Assembly: GCF_000271665.2 (NCBI RefSeq)
Contig: NZ_CP010978.1
Span: 218,501 to 282,500 of the forward strand
Source: Pelosinus fermentans JBW45
GTDB taxonomy: Bacteria > Bacillota > Negativicutes > DSM-13327
Direction: 5' to 3'
Length of the DNA stretch: 64,000 nt
The position numbers were made by a program, and so were the translations under genes. Shown one piece after another: positions 8,583 through 16,717 of this stretch (the stretch's first letter is position 1; each line of letters starts with the position of its first letter). The notes under the pieces are model-generated. The model worked only from the letters and a program-made list of their open reading frames with translations. It ran no database searches and was not told where the DNA came from.

Positions 8583-9704
8583 ATGGAACAGTTTGATTTG
8601 GAACGGTATTTAAAAGAGCTAGAGTATCTTGTGAATATAGACAGCGGCTCAAAGAGTCTAGAAGGTGTTACGCAAATCGGGGAGTATTTTTCAGAGAAAT
8701 TTAAAGCTTCAGGCTGGAATATAAAAAAATATGACATCGCGCCTGAGATTGCTCCTTGTATTGAAATTACCAATTGTGATACAGACCGCTTTGATATTTT
8801 ACTTTTAGGACATATGGATACGGTATTTCCAGCGGGGACGGTTAAGGAAAGACCTTTTACAATAAAAGATGGAAGAGCATATGGTCCCGGTGTCATCGAT
8901 ATGAAATCCGGCTTGTTATCTGCCTATTATGCTTTAGATGGGCTGAAAGACCAAGAACTTTCGATATGTTTACTACTCAATAGCGAAGAGGAAATGGGGT
9001 CAAGGCGGGTTCGTCCTTGGTTAGAGAAGGCAGCTGGTAAAAGTCGCTACGTATTTGTTTTGGAAGCTGCGAGAGAAAATGGTGATTTAGTCTTAACGCG
9101 AAAAGGGCTTGGGCGATATACTTTCGAGTTTCATGGTGTAGCGGCTCATGCTGGCGTTGCCCCACAAAATGGTATAAGTGCCATTTTGGAACTAGGGTAC
9201 TGGATTGTTGCTCTTCACGGCCTGAATGATTTTTCTTCGGGCCTTACACTCAATGTAGGCACAGTTGTAGGCGGCACAACCGCGAATGTGGTAGCCGACT
9301 ACGCTAAAGCAGAATTGGATTTTAGGGTTGCTGATATGAGTCAGGTACATATCATAGAGCAAAAAATTGATTCATTACTGGCACATGCAAAAACATCTGG
9401 TGTTAAGATCGGTGTCTCTGGCGGTATGACTCGGCCACCGTTGAACCCTACGGAGGAAACCCAAAAGATTTGCAGATTGGCAGAAACCATTGGCAAAGAG
9501 TTAGATATTAGGGTTCATTGGGCTAAGACTGGCGGCGGTTCGGATGGAAATTTTTCGGCAGCCTTAGGTGTGCCGACTATTGATGGATTAGGACCAGTCG
9601 GCGGCAATGCTCATGGCATTCACGAGTATATGCTTATCGAGTCTGTAGAGCCGCGGATTCATTTGCTAAGGAGAATGATTAAAGAGGCAGTACAAGTAAA
9701 ATAA
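8583..9704 (+). CDS. M20 family metallopeptidase (glutamate carboxypeptidase-like)
   Basis: Predicted cytoplasmic di-zinc hydrolase of 373 aa, resembling CPG2/ArgE-type enzymes that cleave N-acyl or peptide bonds next to a carboxylate. Visible active-site parts: GHMDTV (His77, Asp79), VIDMK (Asp106, bridging), the Glu pair at 135-136 (general base), and a late NAHGIHEYM His. The central dimerisation lid contains GVAAHAGVAP (about 195). There is no signal peptide. It is the second gene of the DcuC operon, so an imported N-acyl amino acid or small peptide is a plausible substrate. Confidence 0.88.
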   Translation: MEQFDLERYLKELEYLVNIDSGSKSLEGVTQIGEYFSEKFKASGWNIKKYDIAPEIAPCIEITNCDTDRFDILLLGHMDTVFPAGTVKERPFTIKDGRAYGPGVIDMKSGLLSAYYALDGLKDQELSICLLLNSEEEMGSRRVRPWLEKAAGKSRYVFVLEAARENGDLVLTRKGLGRYTFEFHGVAAHAGVAPQNGISAILELGYWIVALHGLNDFSSGLTLNVGTVVGGTTANVVADYAKAELDFRVADMSQVHIIEQKIDSLLAHAKTSGVKIGVSGGMTRPPLNPTEETQKICRLAETIGKELDIRVHWAKTGGGSDGNFSAALGVPTIDGLGPVGGNAHGIHEYMLIESVEPRIHLLRRMIKEAVQVK

Positions 9705-9732
9705 TGTATTTTCCTGCTAGCGATAGTAAAGC

Positions 9733-9768
9733 CCCCGCAATATCCTCGATAGGGTATATATTGCGGGG
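9733..9768. terminator. Stem-loop after the M20 peptidase gene
   Basis: CCCCGCAATAT and ATATTGCGGGG form a perfect 11-bp stem with a 14-nt loop. There is no immediate T-run; TTTTTTTT follows about 16 nt later. Probably the operon terminator. Confidence 0.6.
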
Positions 9769-9873
9769 ACTTACTATATAGATGTTTTTTTTGAATAAAG
9801 AATATATAATATAAGTCATATGATAAGATTGCATTCAAAGATGTAATGGATAAAGATTCAGGAGATTGATGGA

Positions 9874-10614
9874 ATGAAGAACCTTTTGGTATTGCCACAA
9901 TTACGATGTTCCTTTGAAAAAGAACTGCCGGATACACAAGTGCTGCTTGTCGCGGGGGGAAGGAAACCAGCATCTGACTGGCTGATTCAGGCCGCTGACC
10001 AGTTACCTGTTTGGTGTGTAGATAGCGGTATTGATAGTTGTCAGGCGAATCACATTATTCCCAAGCGGCTCATTGGTGATGGTGATAGTGCCACATCCCA
10101 GGGATGGGCTTGGGGGGAGAGCTTGGGAATCCCTGTAGAGGTCTATCCGGCAGAAAAGAACTTGACGGATTTACAACTGGCATTACAAATGGTGGGAGTG
10201 GTTCATGGACATGCAGCAGTCACTGTAACTGGCGTATGGGGAGGCCGCTTCGATCATACCTTTAGTAATATCCATTCATTAAAGGGCTGTGAAGATTTTG
10301 GGATACGGGGTTGTTGCGCTGCAGATGAAAAAGAGGTACTGATCTTATTAAAAGGTAAGGATTCTGTATGTATAGAAACGGCTGTGCCTCCAGAAGTAGT
10401 TTCTTTACTCCCGTTATCTACGGAATGTACGGATGTATCAATTGAGGGTGTTCACTGGCCCTTAGCCCATGTTACGTTGTGTGAAGCCCTGCCTTATGCT
10501 GTCAGTAATCGCCCTAATGAAACGAACAGGGAAATTCGCGTTTCGATAGGAACAGGTTGGTTAGGGATATATTTATGCTGGAATGGAGATGAATATTATG
10601 GAAGCAGCTTTTAG
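9874..10614 (+). CDS. thiN: Thiamine pyrophosphokinase
   Basis: Transfers pyrophosphate from ATP to thiamine to give thiamine diphosphate, 246 aa. Family motifs: GDGDS at residues 68-72 (metal/ATP site), KNLTDLQLAL near 94-103, and GGRFDHTFSN near 124-133 (thiamine site). The C-terminal beta-sandwich ends with VSIGTGWLGIYL. An AGGAGA site precedes the ATG. It overlaps the ThiT gene, so uptake and pyrophosphorylation of thiamine are coupled. I see no TPP aptamer in the 170 bp upstream. Confidence 0.88.
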   Translation: MKNLLVLPQLRCSFEKELPDTQVLLVAGGRKPASDWLIQAADQLPVWCVDSGIDSCQANHIIPKRLIGDGDSATSQGWAWGESLGIPVEVYPAEKNLTDLQLALQMVGVVHGHAAVTVTGVWGGRFDHTFSNIHSLKGCEDFGIRGCCAADEKEVLILLKGKDSVCIETAVPPEVVSLLPLSTECTDVSIEGVHWPLAHVTLCEALPYAVSNRPNETNREIRVSIGTGWLGIYLCWNGDEYYGSSF

Positions 10615-11251
10615 TAAGAATATAGCAATGATATTTGAACAGCCGACCAGTATTTTTGCCCTAGTAGCTATGGTGGCATTGATTCTAGCTTTTGCATACA
10701 TAAAAAAAGTAAAATTGAATACGTCGATGATGGTTCATATTGGTTTAATGCTTGCATTGACCGTCATTTTGCATACTTTTCGCTTGTACCACATGCCCCA
10801 GGGGGGCAGTGTAACCTTAGGAGCAATGATTCCTCTTTTGCTGATTGCCTTTCGCTATGGACCGGCTGTCGGGTATCTGTCAGGATTTACCTATGGTCTG
10901 CTTAATTTACTCCAAGATCCTTATATCCTGCATCCTGTTCAAGTCCTTTTTGATTATCCCCTGCCATATATGGCACTTGGTCTGGCAGGCTATTTTAAAG
11001 AGCGAATGCTGTTGGGAGCCATTGTTGGCATTTGTGGTCGATTTATTTGTCATTTTATATCTGGGGTAGTTTTCTTTGCCAGCTATGCGCCGGCTGGAAC
11101 ATCTCCCTATTGGTATTCCTTGGTGTTTAATGCCATCTATCTTTTACCGGAGTTGATGATCTGCCTGCTCATGTTACGTGTACTGCCAGTAAAGCGTTTG
11201 CTGCTTCAAATGAGAAATAGTGAAAATTATGTGTCGGGCTATGGACGGTGA
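10598..11251 (+). CDS. thiT: Thiamine ECF transporter substrate-binding subunit ThiT
   Basis: Membrane S-component that binds thiamine and works with a shared ECF energising module not present here. 217 aa with about six TM segments. GGSVTLGAMIPLLLIAFRYG (about 66-85), YGLLNL, and the DYPLPYMALGLAGY segment are typical of ThiT. I chose ATG 10598 because GGAGA lies 8 nt upstream; it overlaps the thiN 3' end by 17 nt, suggesting translational coupling. Confidence 0.9.
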   Translation: MEAAFSKNIAMIFEQPTSIFALVAMVALILAFAYIKKVKLNTSMMVHIGLMLALTVILHTFRLYHMPQGGSVTLGAMIPLLLIAFRYGPAVGYLSGFTYGLLNLLQDPYILHPVQVLFDYPLPYMALGLAGYFKERMLLGAIVGICGRFICHFISGVVFFASYAPAGTSPYWYSLVFNAIYLLPELMICLLMLRVLPVKRLLLQMRNSENYVSGYGR

Positions 11252-11299
11252 ATTTAAGAGAGGCTTTTGGCAAAGTGTTGGCGATTGATAGAAAATAAT

Positions 11300-11338
11300 A
11301 AATTCCTGCAAGAACTCTAAGAGAATTTGCAGGAATTT
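11300..11338. terminator. Terminator hairpin of the TCCTGCAA family, copy 1
   Basis: AAATTCCTGCAA and TTGCAGGAATTT, perfect 12-bp arms, followed by TTG. Ends the thiN-thiT unit. Nearly the same stem recurs at 37945, 40258, 44855 and 54239. Confidence 0.8.
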
Positions 11339-11499
11339 TGTATATTAATGGGAAATTAAGAAAGAAAAGTAATTATTAGTTCTATTTACATCTACGTTAC
11401 CAAATGGGTTACACCCAATCAAAGTGGGACCATTATGTCTAGTAAGTTAGAAAGTACTTGCATGTCAGCATATATGGGTATTGAGGAGTTGGTTGTTCT

Positions 11500-12855
11500 G
11501 TGAACATAGCAAAGAGCGAAACCAGTGAATTATTGGCAGCTCTAAAAATTACCTTGCCAATTATTCAAGAACTTCTTCCATTGGATATTATGTTTGGTAT
11601 TACTGACCAGGAAAAATTTATTTACTATTTGCCTGGCAAAGAGATTGATATAAAACTTCCGCTAGGAGCGCCTATCCCGCAAAGTGCAGGGTTTAGGAAA
11701 GTGCTAGAAACAGGGCAAGCTACCAGCATCAATGTGGAGAAGGAAGCATATGGGGTAGCTTTTAAGTCAAATTCTCTCCCGATAAAGGATGAAGATGGAA
11801 AGATTACTGGTGTGATTACAATGGGGATCAGTCTGTTAAATCAAGAGATTATTAGCCATGCAGCTCAAGCCTTGGATGGATTTTTTTCATTAGATAATGA
11901 ATGGCATTTTTCATATGTAAATCGAGTAGCTTTGGAATATGCTTCCAGATACTCATCTCTAGATTTAGGGCAGCAGCTGATCGGTAAATACATATGGGAT
12001 ATTGTCCCCAAAACCCCGATGTTCTTTGAGAATATAACGAAAGTTAAAAAGACAAGAACTCCTATGCACTTTGAAATTTTTTCGCAATTCGGACAACAGT
12101 GGATGAGTGTGAATATCTATCCTTTATCGGATGGAGGATTAACCGTTTATTTTCGTAATATCGATGAACAAAAAAGAATTCAGCGGGAAATGGCTCGACT
12201 CGAGCAACTACACTTAGTAGGGGAAATGGCAGCCGGTATATCACACGAAATCAGAAATCCTATGACCACGGTTCGCGGGTATTTGCAAATGCTTAAGGTC
12301 AAGGAACGGCTCCTTGACTTTAGTGAGCAGTTTGATTTGATGATTGAAGAATTAGATCGGGCCAATCAAATTATTTCAGAGTTTTTATCTTTGGCCAACA
12401 ATAAAATCGTTGTGCGCACACCCATCAATTTGGTAGAACTTATTAAAGCAATATTACCTTTGATTGAATCGGATGCCCGCCTTTTAGGGCAAAATGTAAA
12501 AACGCAGCTGCAAAAAATTCCAATGGCTTTGTTAGATCCAAGAGAAATACGTCAGTTAATATTGAATCTGGTACGTAATGCCTTTGAATCAATGGAATCA
12601 GGAGGGACTCTAACAATTCGAATTTATAAAAATAATGATAAGATCGTATTTGCCGTACAAGATGAGGGATCCGGAATTCCAGAGGAGATACGATCCAAAC
12701 TAGGAACTCCATTTCTTACTACAAAGGAAAAGGGAACTGGCCTTGGTCTTGCAACGTGTTATAGTATTGCAAAAAGGCATGATGCTACGATTGACTTCAC
12801 GACGGGTGATTCAGGAACTACTTTTTATTTGTATATAAAAGAGTGTGAGGGATAA
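11500..12855 (+). CDS. Orphan sensor histidine kinase
   Basis: 451 aa, apparently cytoplasmic as no TM segment is seen. Residues about 1-115 form a PAS/GAF-like input module ([34 protein letters not shown]). A second PAS lies at about 120-225. HisKA has phospho-acceptor His249 in GISHEIRNP. HATPase_c has an N-box ([11 protein letters not shown]), DEGSGIPEE and GTGLGLATC. The architecture resembles the soluble KinA/KinE-like kinases that feed the sporulation phosphorelay, but that role is inferred only. No response regulator is adjacent. GTG start with GAGGAG upstream. Confidence 0.9.
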   Translation: MNIAKSETSELLAALKITLPIIQELLPLDIMFGITDQEKFIYYLPGKEIDIKLPLGAPIPQSAGFRKVLETGQATSINVEKEAYGVAFKSNSLPIKDEDGKITGVITMGISLLNQEIISHAAQALDGFFSLDNEWHFSYVNRVALEYASRYSSLDLGQQLIGKYIWDIVPKTPMFFENITKVKKTRTPMHFEIFSQFGQQWMSVNIYPLSDGGLTVYFRNIDEQKRIQREMARLEQLHLVGEMAAGISHEIRNPMTTVRGYLQMLKVKERLLDFSEQFDLMIEELDRANQIISEFLSLANNKIVVRTPINLVELIKAILPLIESDARLLGQNVKTQLQKIPMALLDPREIRQLILNLVRNAFESMESGGTLTIRIYKNNDKIVFAVQDEGSGIPEEIRSKLGTPFLTTKEKGTGLGLATCYSIAKRHDATIDFTTGDSGTTFYLYIKECEG

Positions 12856-12907
12856 AGACAGAAGCAAGCTGCTAGGACTTAGCATTAGTTAGTGTTGTAA
12901 TAAAAAT

Positions 12908-12950
12908 GCCCCCAATCGTAGTTTTTTTATTCTGCGACTGGGGGTACTTT
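12908..12950. terminator. Terminator after the histidine kinase
   Basis: CCCCCAATCGTAG pairs with CTGCGACTGGGGG with one mismatch and one wobble; a T-rich tail follows. Confidence 0.75.
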
Positions 12951-13012
12951 TTATTCATTTCCAATTTATTGGTTCAGCTTACGATTAGGTAGACGTTTTT
13001 TTATTTTCAGCC

Positions 13013-13075
13013 CATTTAAAAAAGAATCTTAAAAGAATTTATATAAGTAGAAGTCGATATACAGGAAAAAAATAA
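13013..13075 (+). pseudogene. Remnant of a sigma factor 3' end (copy E1)
   Basis: One frame reads HLKKNLKRIYISRSRYTGKK then stop, matching the C-terminus of the sigma factor at 14784 (RLKKTLERMYISESQYTGQNN). Upstream the frame decays into stops. Conservation at the protein level, with changed codons, says it was once a real sigma gene end rather than a fresh DNA copy. It stands directly in the leader of the first PL9 gene. Confidence 0.75.
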
Positions 13076-13108
13076 TTGATAAAAAAAGTTCCTTGGCTAT
13101 ATCGATTT
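13051..13108 (+). repeat. Leader inverted repeat of copy E1
   Basis: AAGTCGATATA (13051-13061) pairs with TATATCGATTT (13098-13108), 11 bp with one wobble. The equivalent repeats of E2 and E3 pair with different bases at two positions, keeping complementarity. It ends 26 nt before the PL9 start codon. Confidence 0.6.
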
Positions 13109-13134
13109 CAAAATAATAGAAAGGTTGTGTAAAA

Positions 13135-14133
13135 ATGTCTACTTATAATGTAACGACTTATACCCAATTAAAAAGTGCGGTGGCTTCTGCCACATCTGGT
13201 GACACAATTTATATTGGAGCGTCCATTACTTGTTCTGCGCAAATCGTAATGAGTACCAGCGGTGTAACCCTAAAGGCAGCAACGGGAGTAACACCTGTTT
13301 TAGATTTTTCCGCTATCGGAAGCATTAACTCAGGTTCAAAGGGGATTGGGATCTATGTAACTGGTAGCAATAATACCATTTATGGTCTTATTATTCAAAA
13401 TGCCGGGGATAATGGAATAAAGATTGAAGGAGCTAGTAATACGGTGCAAAACTGCATCTTTCGCTATAACGGAGATACTGGTCTACAGATATCCAAGTCT
13501 ACAGCTAAAAATAATACAATAAAGTATTGTGATTCCTATAGAAATTGTGATACAGCAACAAGCGGCGGAAATGCGGATGGTTTTGCATGCAAATTGAGTG
13601 CGGGCACAGGCAATCAATTCATCGGATGCCGAGGTTTTCAAAATTCTGACGATGGTTGGGATAGCTACGATATGAATAATGATGTTACATATACAGATTG
13701 CATTACTTGGCATAACGGAGACGCCAGTATAACTACTTATGCAGGCAACGGTAATGGGTTCAAACTTGGGTCTAAAGGCGGTACTGGAAAACGAACTATG
13801 ACTCGCTGCATCGCTTGGGATACTCAATATAATGGGAAAAAAGGGTTTGACCAAAACAATGGTATTGGTGTTACAACATTAACAAATTGTCTATCCTTTG
13901 ACAATGTTATAGGCTACCAGTTAGACGACGCATCTAGCCTTGTCATGAAGAATTGTCGAGAGTTCAATTGCGACAGTGATGAGCTACCATCCGGTGTTTC
14001 TGTTACGAAGATTACTGATACAACAAAACAAGCTTCCATTCGGAGTGTGGTCAAGACTGCATGCAACAAAATTTTATCCAATTGCGAAAATAATATTATT
14101 ACAGGAGCGATCACTTTAGATATATGGGACTAA
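13135..14133 (+). CDS. PL9-type pectate lyase-like right-handed beta-helix protein (1)
   Basis: 332 aa composed mainly of parallel beta-helix coils with N-ladders (NTIYGLIIQNAGDNGIKIEG and similar). Catalytic residues known from family PL9 (Pel9A) appear conserved: the calcium-site aspartates as Asp148 (NADGF), Asp172, Asp173 and Asp176 (DDGWD), and the Lys base as Lys210 (GNGFKLG). The 24-residue gap between the first two Asp sites equals that of Pel9A. It would cleave pectate by beta-elimination. There is no signal peptide: the protein starts MSTYNVTTYTQLKSAV, the first beta-helix cap. The ribosome site (AAAGG) is weak compared with the other locus genes. Confidence 0.8.
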   Translation: MSTYNVTTYTQLKSAVASATSGDTIYIGASITCSAQIVMSTSGVTLKAATGVTPVLDFSAIGSINSGSKGIGIYVTGSNNTIYGLIIQNAGDNGIKIEGASNTVQNCIFRYNGDTGLQISKSTAKNNTIKYCDSYRNCDTATSGGNADGFACKLSAGTGNQFIGCRGFQNSDDGWDSYDMNNDVTYTDCITWHNGDASITTYAGNGNGFKLGSKGGTGKRTMTRCIAWDTQYNGKKGFDQNNGIGVTTLTNCLSFDNVIGYQLDDASSLVMKNCREFNCDSDELPSGVSVTKITDTTKQASIRSVVKTACNKILSNCENNIITGAITLDIWD

Positions 14134-14168
14134 TATCCAGAAAATGTTTATTACTGGTGTTTGCAACT

Positions 14169-14200
14169 TGCCTCTGGCTCCGGCTGGGGGCTTTTATTTG
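14169..14200 (+). terminator. Probable terminator after the first PL9 gene
   Basis: GCCTCTGGCT and GGCTGGGGGC can pair with several G-U wobbles, followed by a T-rich stretch. The arms ATGAATC/GATTCAT further on (about 14252-14291) are a second weak hairpin. Confidence 0.4.
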
Positions 14201-14414
14201 TTTATAAGACCAAGCTTACAAGAATATGTTTAAATCATGTCTAAGAGGCTAATGAATCGATAGCAACAGTCAATGTAGCTTTTTGATTCATGAAATCACC
14301 TTTTGGTGCGAAGTGAATTGAAATAAAAGGGAAAAATGGGATTTTATTTTATATAATGATAATGTTGTAAAATTGTTTAAACCTTAAAAAGGAGGAATGG
14401 ATAATAAAAATTTG

Positions 14415-14540
14415 AACTGATACCGAATTTGGGTTGCCATAAATACTGGAAAAAAATATTTTCGTAATCATGGATTGATCCGTTTAAAAAAGCGTCTTTA
14501 AACAATGTATATAAGTAAAAGCCGATATACGCGAAACATA
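14415..14540 (+). pseudogene. Remnant of a sigma factor 3' end (copy E2)
   Basis: From 14463 one frame reads FRNHGLIRLKKRL, stop, TMYISKSRYTRN, against LRNRGLARLKKTLERMYISESQYTGQN in the intact sigma gene. Weaker similarity extends back to AACTGATACCG near 14415. An in-frame TAA at 14499 and upstream shifts show it is dead. It leads into the 66-aa ORF. Confidence 0.75.
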
Positions 14541-14564
14541 AGATTCTTTGATTATATTGGCTTT
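14518..14564 (+). repeat. Leader inverted repeat of copy E2
   Basis: AAAGCCGATATA (14518-14529) and TATATTGGCTTT (14553-14564) make a 12-bp stem with one G-U pair. It ends 34 nt before the start of the 66-aa ORF. Confidence 0.6.
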
Positions 14565-14598
14565 GCAAAAAGCATTAAAAATTTAGGAGGCGATTTAG

Positions 14599-14799
14599 AT
14601 GGTATACAATCAAGATTTACCTAGATACAATGCGGCAGATATCACGGAAAGCTTTAGGGGATGGAAAGAAAAACAAAAGATTGCCACTAATAGTGCAAAT
14701 ATTGCTAAAAATATTAAAATTGCATGCACTATGAATAAAGCGTCTTTTAACGGTATTACGAATAGTAGAATTACAGAAAAAGCATGGGGACAACGTTAG
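14599..14799 (+). CDS. 66-aa protein coupled to the sigma factor gene
   Basis: Unrecognised small basic protein (MVYNQDLPRYNAADITESFR start) with no TM segment. It has a strong AGGAGG ribosome site 8 nt upstream. Its last 16 nt overlap the sigma start, which has no ribosome site of its own, so the sigma factor is probably translated by coupling. Position suggests a partner or modulator of the sigma factor, as small co-encoded proteins of alternative sigma factors can be, but no domain supports this. A truncated counterpart (MRILRN..., 10 codons) follows the same ribosome site after copy E3. Confidence 0.6.
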   Translation: MVYNQDLPRYNAADITESFRGWKEKQKIATNSANIAKNIKIACTMNKASFNGITNSRITEKAWGQR

Positions 14800-15317
14800 A
14801 TTTTGCACCACTAGTGCGTAAATATACTTGGAATAAATCGGAGGATGTAAGAGCAGAAGCATGGTTAGCAGTAGTGGAGGCAACAAAATTATATGATTCA
14901 ACTAAGGGAGTGCCATTTGCTGGTTTTGTAAAAAGCAGAGTCAAATATTCAGTTTGGAATATGCTTAGAAAGCAACATAGACAATGGGAGCATGAAGTGG
15001 ATTTGGAAAGTAACGAAAATAATGAAGAAAACAGTTTAATTGATATATTATCGAGTGGCACAAATGTTTCGGATGAGGTCGAACAGATATTTCTGATGGA
15101 AGAATTACGAGAAGCTATAAATATGTTACCCGAACGTCAGCGTGTTGCTGTAATTAAAACGGTGGTTTGTAACTTTAGCCAAACTGAAACCGCAGCTACA
15201 TTGGGAGTAACGCCACAAGCAATATATAATTTGCGAAATCGTGGGCTAGCCCGTTTAAAAAAGACACTTGAAAGAATGTATATAAGTGAAAGCCAATATA
15301 CAGGACAAAACAATTGA
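14784..15317 (+). CDS. Sigma-70 family RNA polymerase sigma factor
   Basis: 177 aa with region 2 (residues about 18-65; EDVRAEAWLAVVEATKLYD then FVKSRVKYSVWNMLRKQHRQ) and region 4 (about 112-165; LPERQRVAVIKTV, then a helix-turn-helix TETAATLGVTPQAIYNLRNRGL). No region 1 or 3, so it is a small alternative sigma factor. Its size resembles the TcdR/BotR/UviA group that drive clostridial toxin and bacteriocin genes; that is an analogy only. The 3' end (from about 15250) is the source-like member of a three-copy repeat that continues into the leader of the second PL9 gene. Confidence 0.85.
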   Translation: MGTTLDFAPLVRKYTWNKSEDVRAEAWLAVVEATKLYDSTKGVPFAGFVKSRVKYSVWNMLRKQHRQWEHEVDLESNENNEENSLIDILSSGTNVSDEVEQIFLMEELREAINMLPERQRVAVIKTVVCNFSQTETAATLGVTPQAIYNLRNRGLARLKKTLERMYISESQYTGQNN

Positions 15318-15376
15318 TGAAAGTTACTAGATTATATTGGATTATTGAAAGTTATAAGGAGGTGGCGCTTAGATGC
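15250..15376 (+). repeat. Sigma 3' end plus leader repeat, copy E3
   Basis: Here the repeat is half coding: it covers the last 22 codons of the sigma gene and 59 nt of leader. CCAATATA (15293-15300) pairs with TATATTGG (15333-15340). The right arm context GATTATATTGG is shared with E2, and the AAGGAGGTGGCGCTTAGATG ending parallels AGGAGGCGATTTAGATG of E2. The ATG here opens only a 10-codon ORF. Confidence 0.7.
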
Positions 15377-15454
15377 GTATATTAAGAAATGTTAAGAAAT
15401 GTTAAGAAACAGTTTCTTTTTTAACTTAAATAAAAAACTTGAGGAGTGTTAATT

Positions 15455-16639
15455 ATGAGTGATTTATATGTATCTACTTCAGGAAGTGCCAGTAATTCAG
15501 GCACTGTGAGCAGCCCAACTACCCTTACCGCGGCAATTACAAAGGTAACTGCAGGTGGAACGATTTACATGATGTCAGGAACCTATACTTATGATTCTCA
15601 ACTAACGATTGAACGCGGCAATGATGGAGCATCAGGCAGCTACAAAAGTATTATGCCATACAACTCTGGAGCAGTAATTTTAGACTTTTCGTCCCAAACT
15701 TATGGAGATCCTTCCAGCGTAACCAATCCTAGAGGACTGCAAATAAACGGAAATTATTGGCATATTAAAGGTCTTGCTGTGAAAGGGGCTGCTGACAATG
15801 GTATTTATATCGGCGGAAGCTATAACAAAATAGAACTTTGTGAAACGTATGAGAATAGAGATTCAGGATTGCAGTTAGGGCGGTATATCTCCACCGCTGC
15901 AGAAAGTGATTGGCCAGCCAATAATGAAATCTTAAATTGTACTTCTCATGACAATTCTGACCCTGATAATGGGGAAGATGCAGATGGTTTTGCCTGCAAG
16001 CTCACTACCGGTGAAGGCAATGTATTTAGAGGGTGCATTTCCTATAACAATGTTGATGATGGCTGGGATTTATATACAAAATCCGCCACGGGTGCTATTG
16101 GTGCTGTAACAATAGAAGGTTGTGTAGCCTTTAATAACGGCGTAACTTCTGATGGTACATCTACAGCAAATAGCGATGGTAATGGATTTAAATTAGGCGG
16201 AGATAAAATATCTGTTAACCATATTGTACAAAATTGTATTGCCTTCAACAATAAAAAACATGGATTTACGTATAACAGTAATCCTGGCTCTATCGCGTTA
16301 ACAAATTGTACAAGTTATAATAATGGAACTACGTCAGGAAGTAACTTTGCGTTTGATAAAGGCACACACGTATTTACTAATTTATTGTCCTACATAGCCA
16401 GTTCGAGTGACAAGACAAGCGGCCCTGATGTAAATAATTCAAATGTCTGGTGGAAAAACAAAAAAAGTACAAATGCAAATGGATTAGTTTGCAGTGATGC
16501 AGATTTTGTTAGCCTCACTCCAACTGTAACCAGAAACTCAGATGGTTCTATCAACTTTGGAACCTTCTTACAACTTGCTACTGATAGTGATCTCATCGGC
16601 GCAGGTACCCCAAGTGGCACTAATATTGGAGCCAGATAA
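15455..16639 (+). CDS. PL9-type pectate lyase-like right-handed beta-helix protein (2)
   Basis: 394 aa, related to the protein at 13135. The N-terminus (MSDLYVSTSGSASNSGTVSSP) is the usual DUF1565-like first coil of the beta-helix. Calcium-site aspartates are Asp177 (DADGF), Asp201, Asp202 and Asp205 (DDGWD), again 24 residues apart, and the Lys base is Lys246 (GNGFKLG). No signal peptide is present. ATG 15455 is preceded by GAGGAG at 9 nt; a GTG at 15446 lacks a ribosome site. It follows the sigma gene, with repeat E3 between them, and is closed by a strong terminator. Confidence 0.82.
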   Translation: MSDLYVSTSGSASNSGTVSSPTTLTAAITKVTAGGTIYMMSGTYTYDSQLTIERGNDGASGSYKSIMPYNSGAVILDFSSQTYGDPSSVTNPRGLQINGNYWHIKGLAVKGAADNGIYIGGSYNKIELCETYENRDSGLQLGRYISTAAESDWPANNEILNCTSHDNSDPDNGEDADGFACKLTTGEGNVFRGCISYNNVDDGWDLYTKSATGAIGAVTIEGCVAFNNGVTSDGTSTANSDGNGFKLGGDKISVNHIVQNCIAFNNKKHGFTYNSNPGSIALTNCTSYNNGTTSGSNFAFDKGTHVFTNLLSYIASSSDKTSGPDVNNSNVWWKNKKSTNANGLVCSDADFVSLTPTVTRNSDGSINFGTFLQLATDSDLIGAGTPSGTNIGAR

Positions 16640-16647
16640 CTTAAAGA

Positions 16648-16694
16648 CAACTCTCACCTGCCGGCATCTTTGGATGCCGGGCAGGTGAGAGTTG
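16648..16694. terminator. Bidirectional terminator between PL9 gene 2 and the HlyD adaptor
   Basis: CAACTCTCACCTGCCGGCATC pairs with GATGCCGGGCAGGTGAGAGTTG over about 21 bp, with one bulged base and a 4-nt loop. The T-run is poor but the stem is very strong. Confidence 0.75.
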
Positions 16695-16717
16695 GTTTGG
16701 CTGATGAATAGGAAGAC

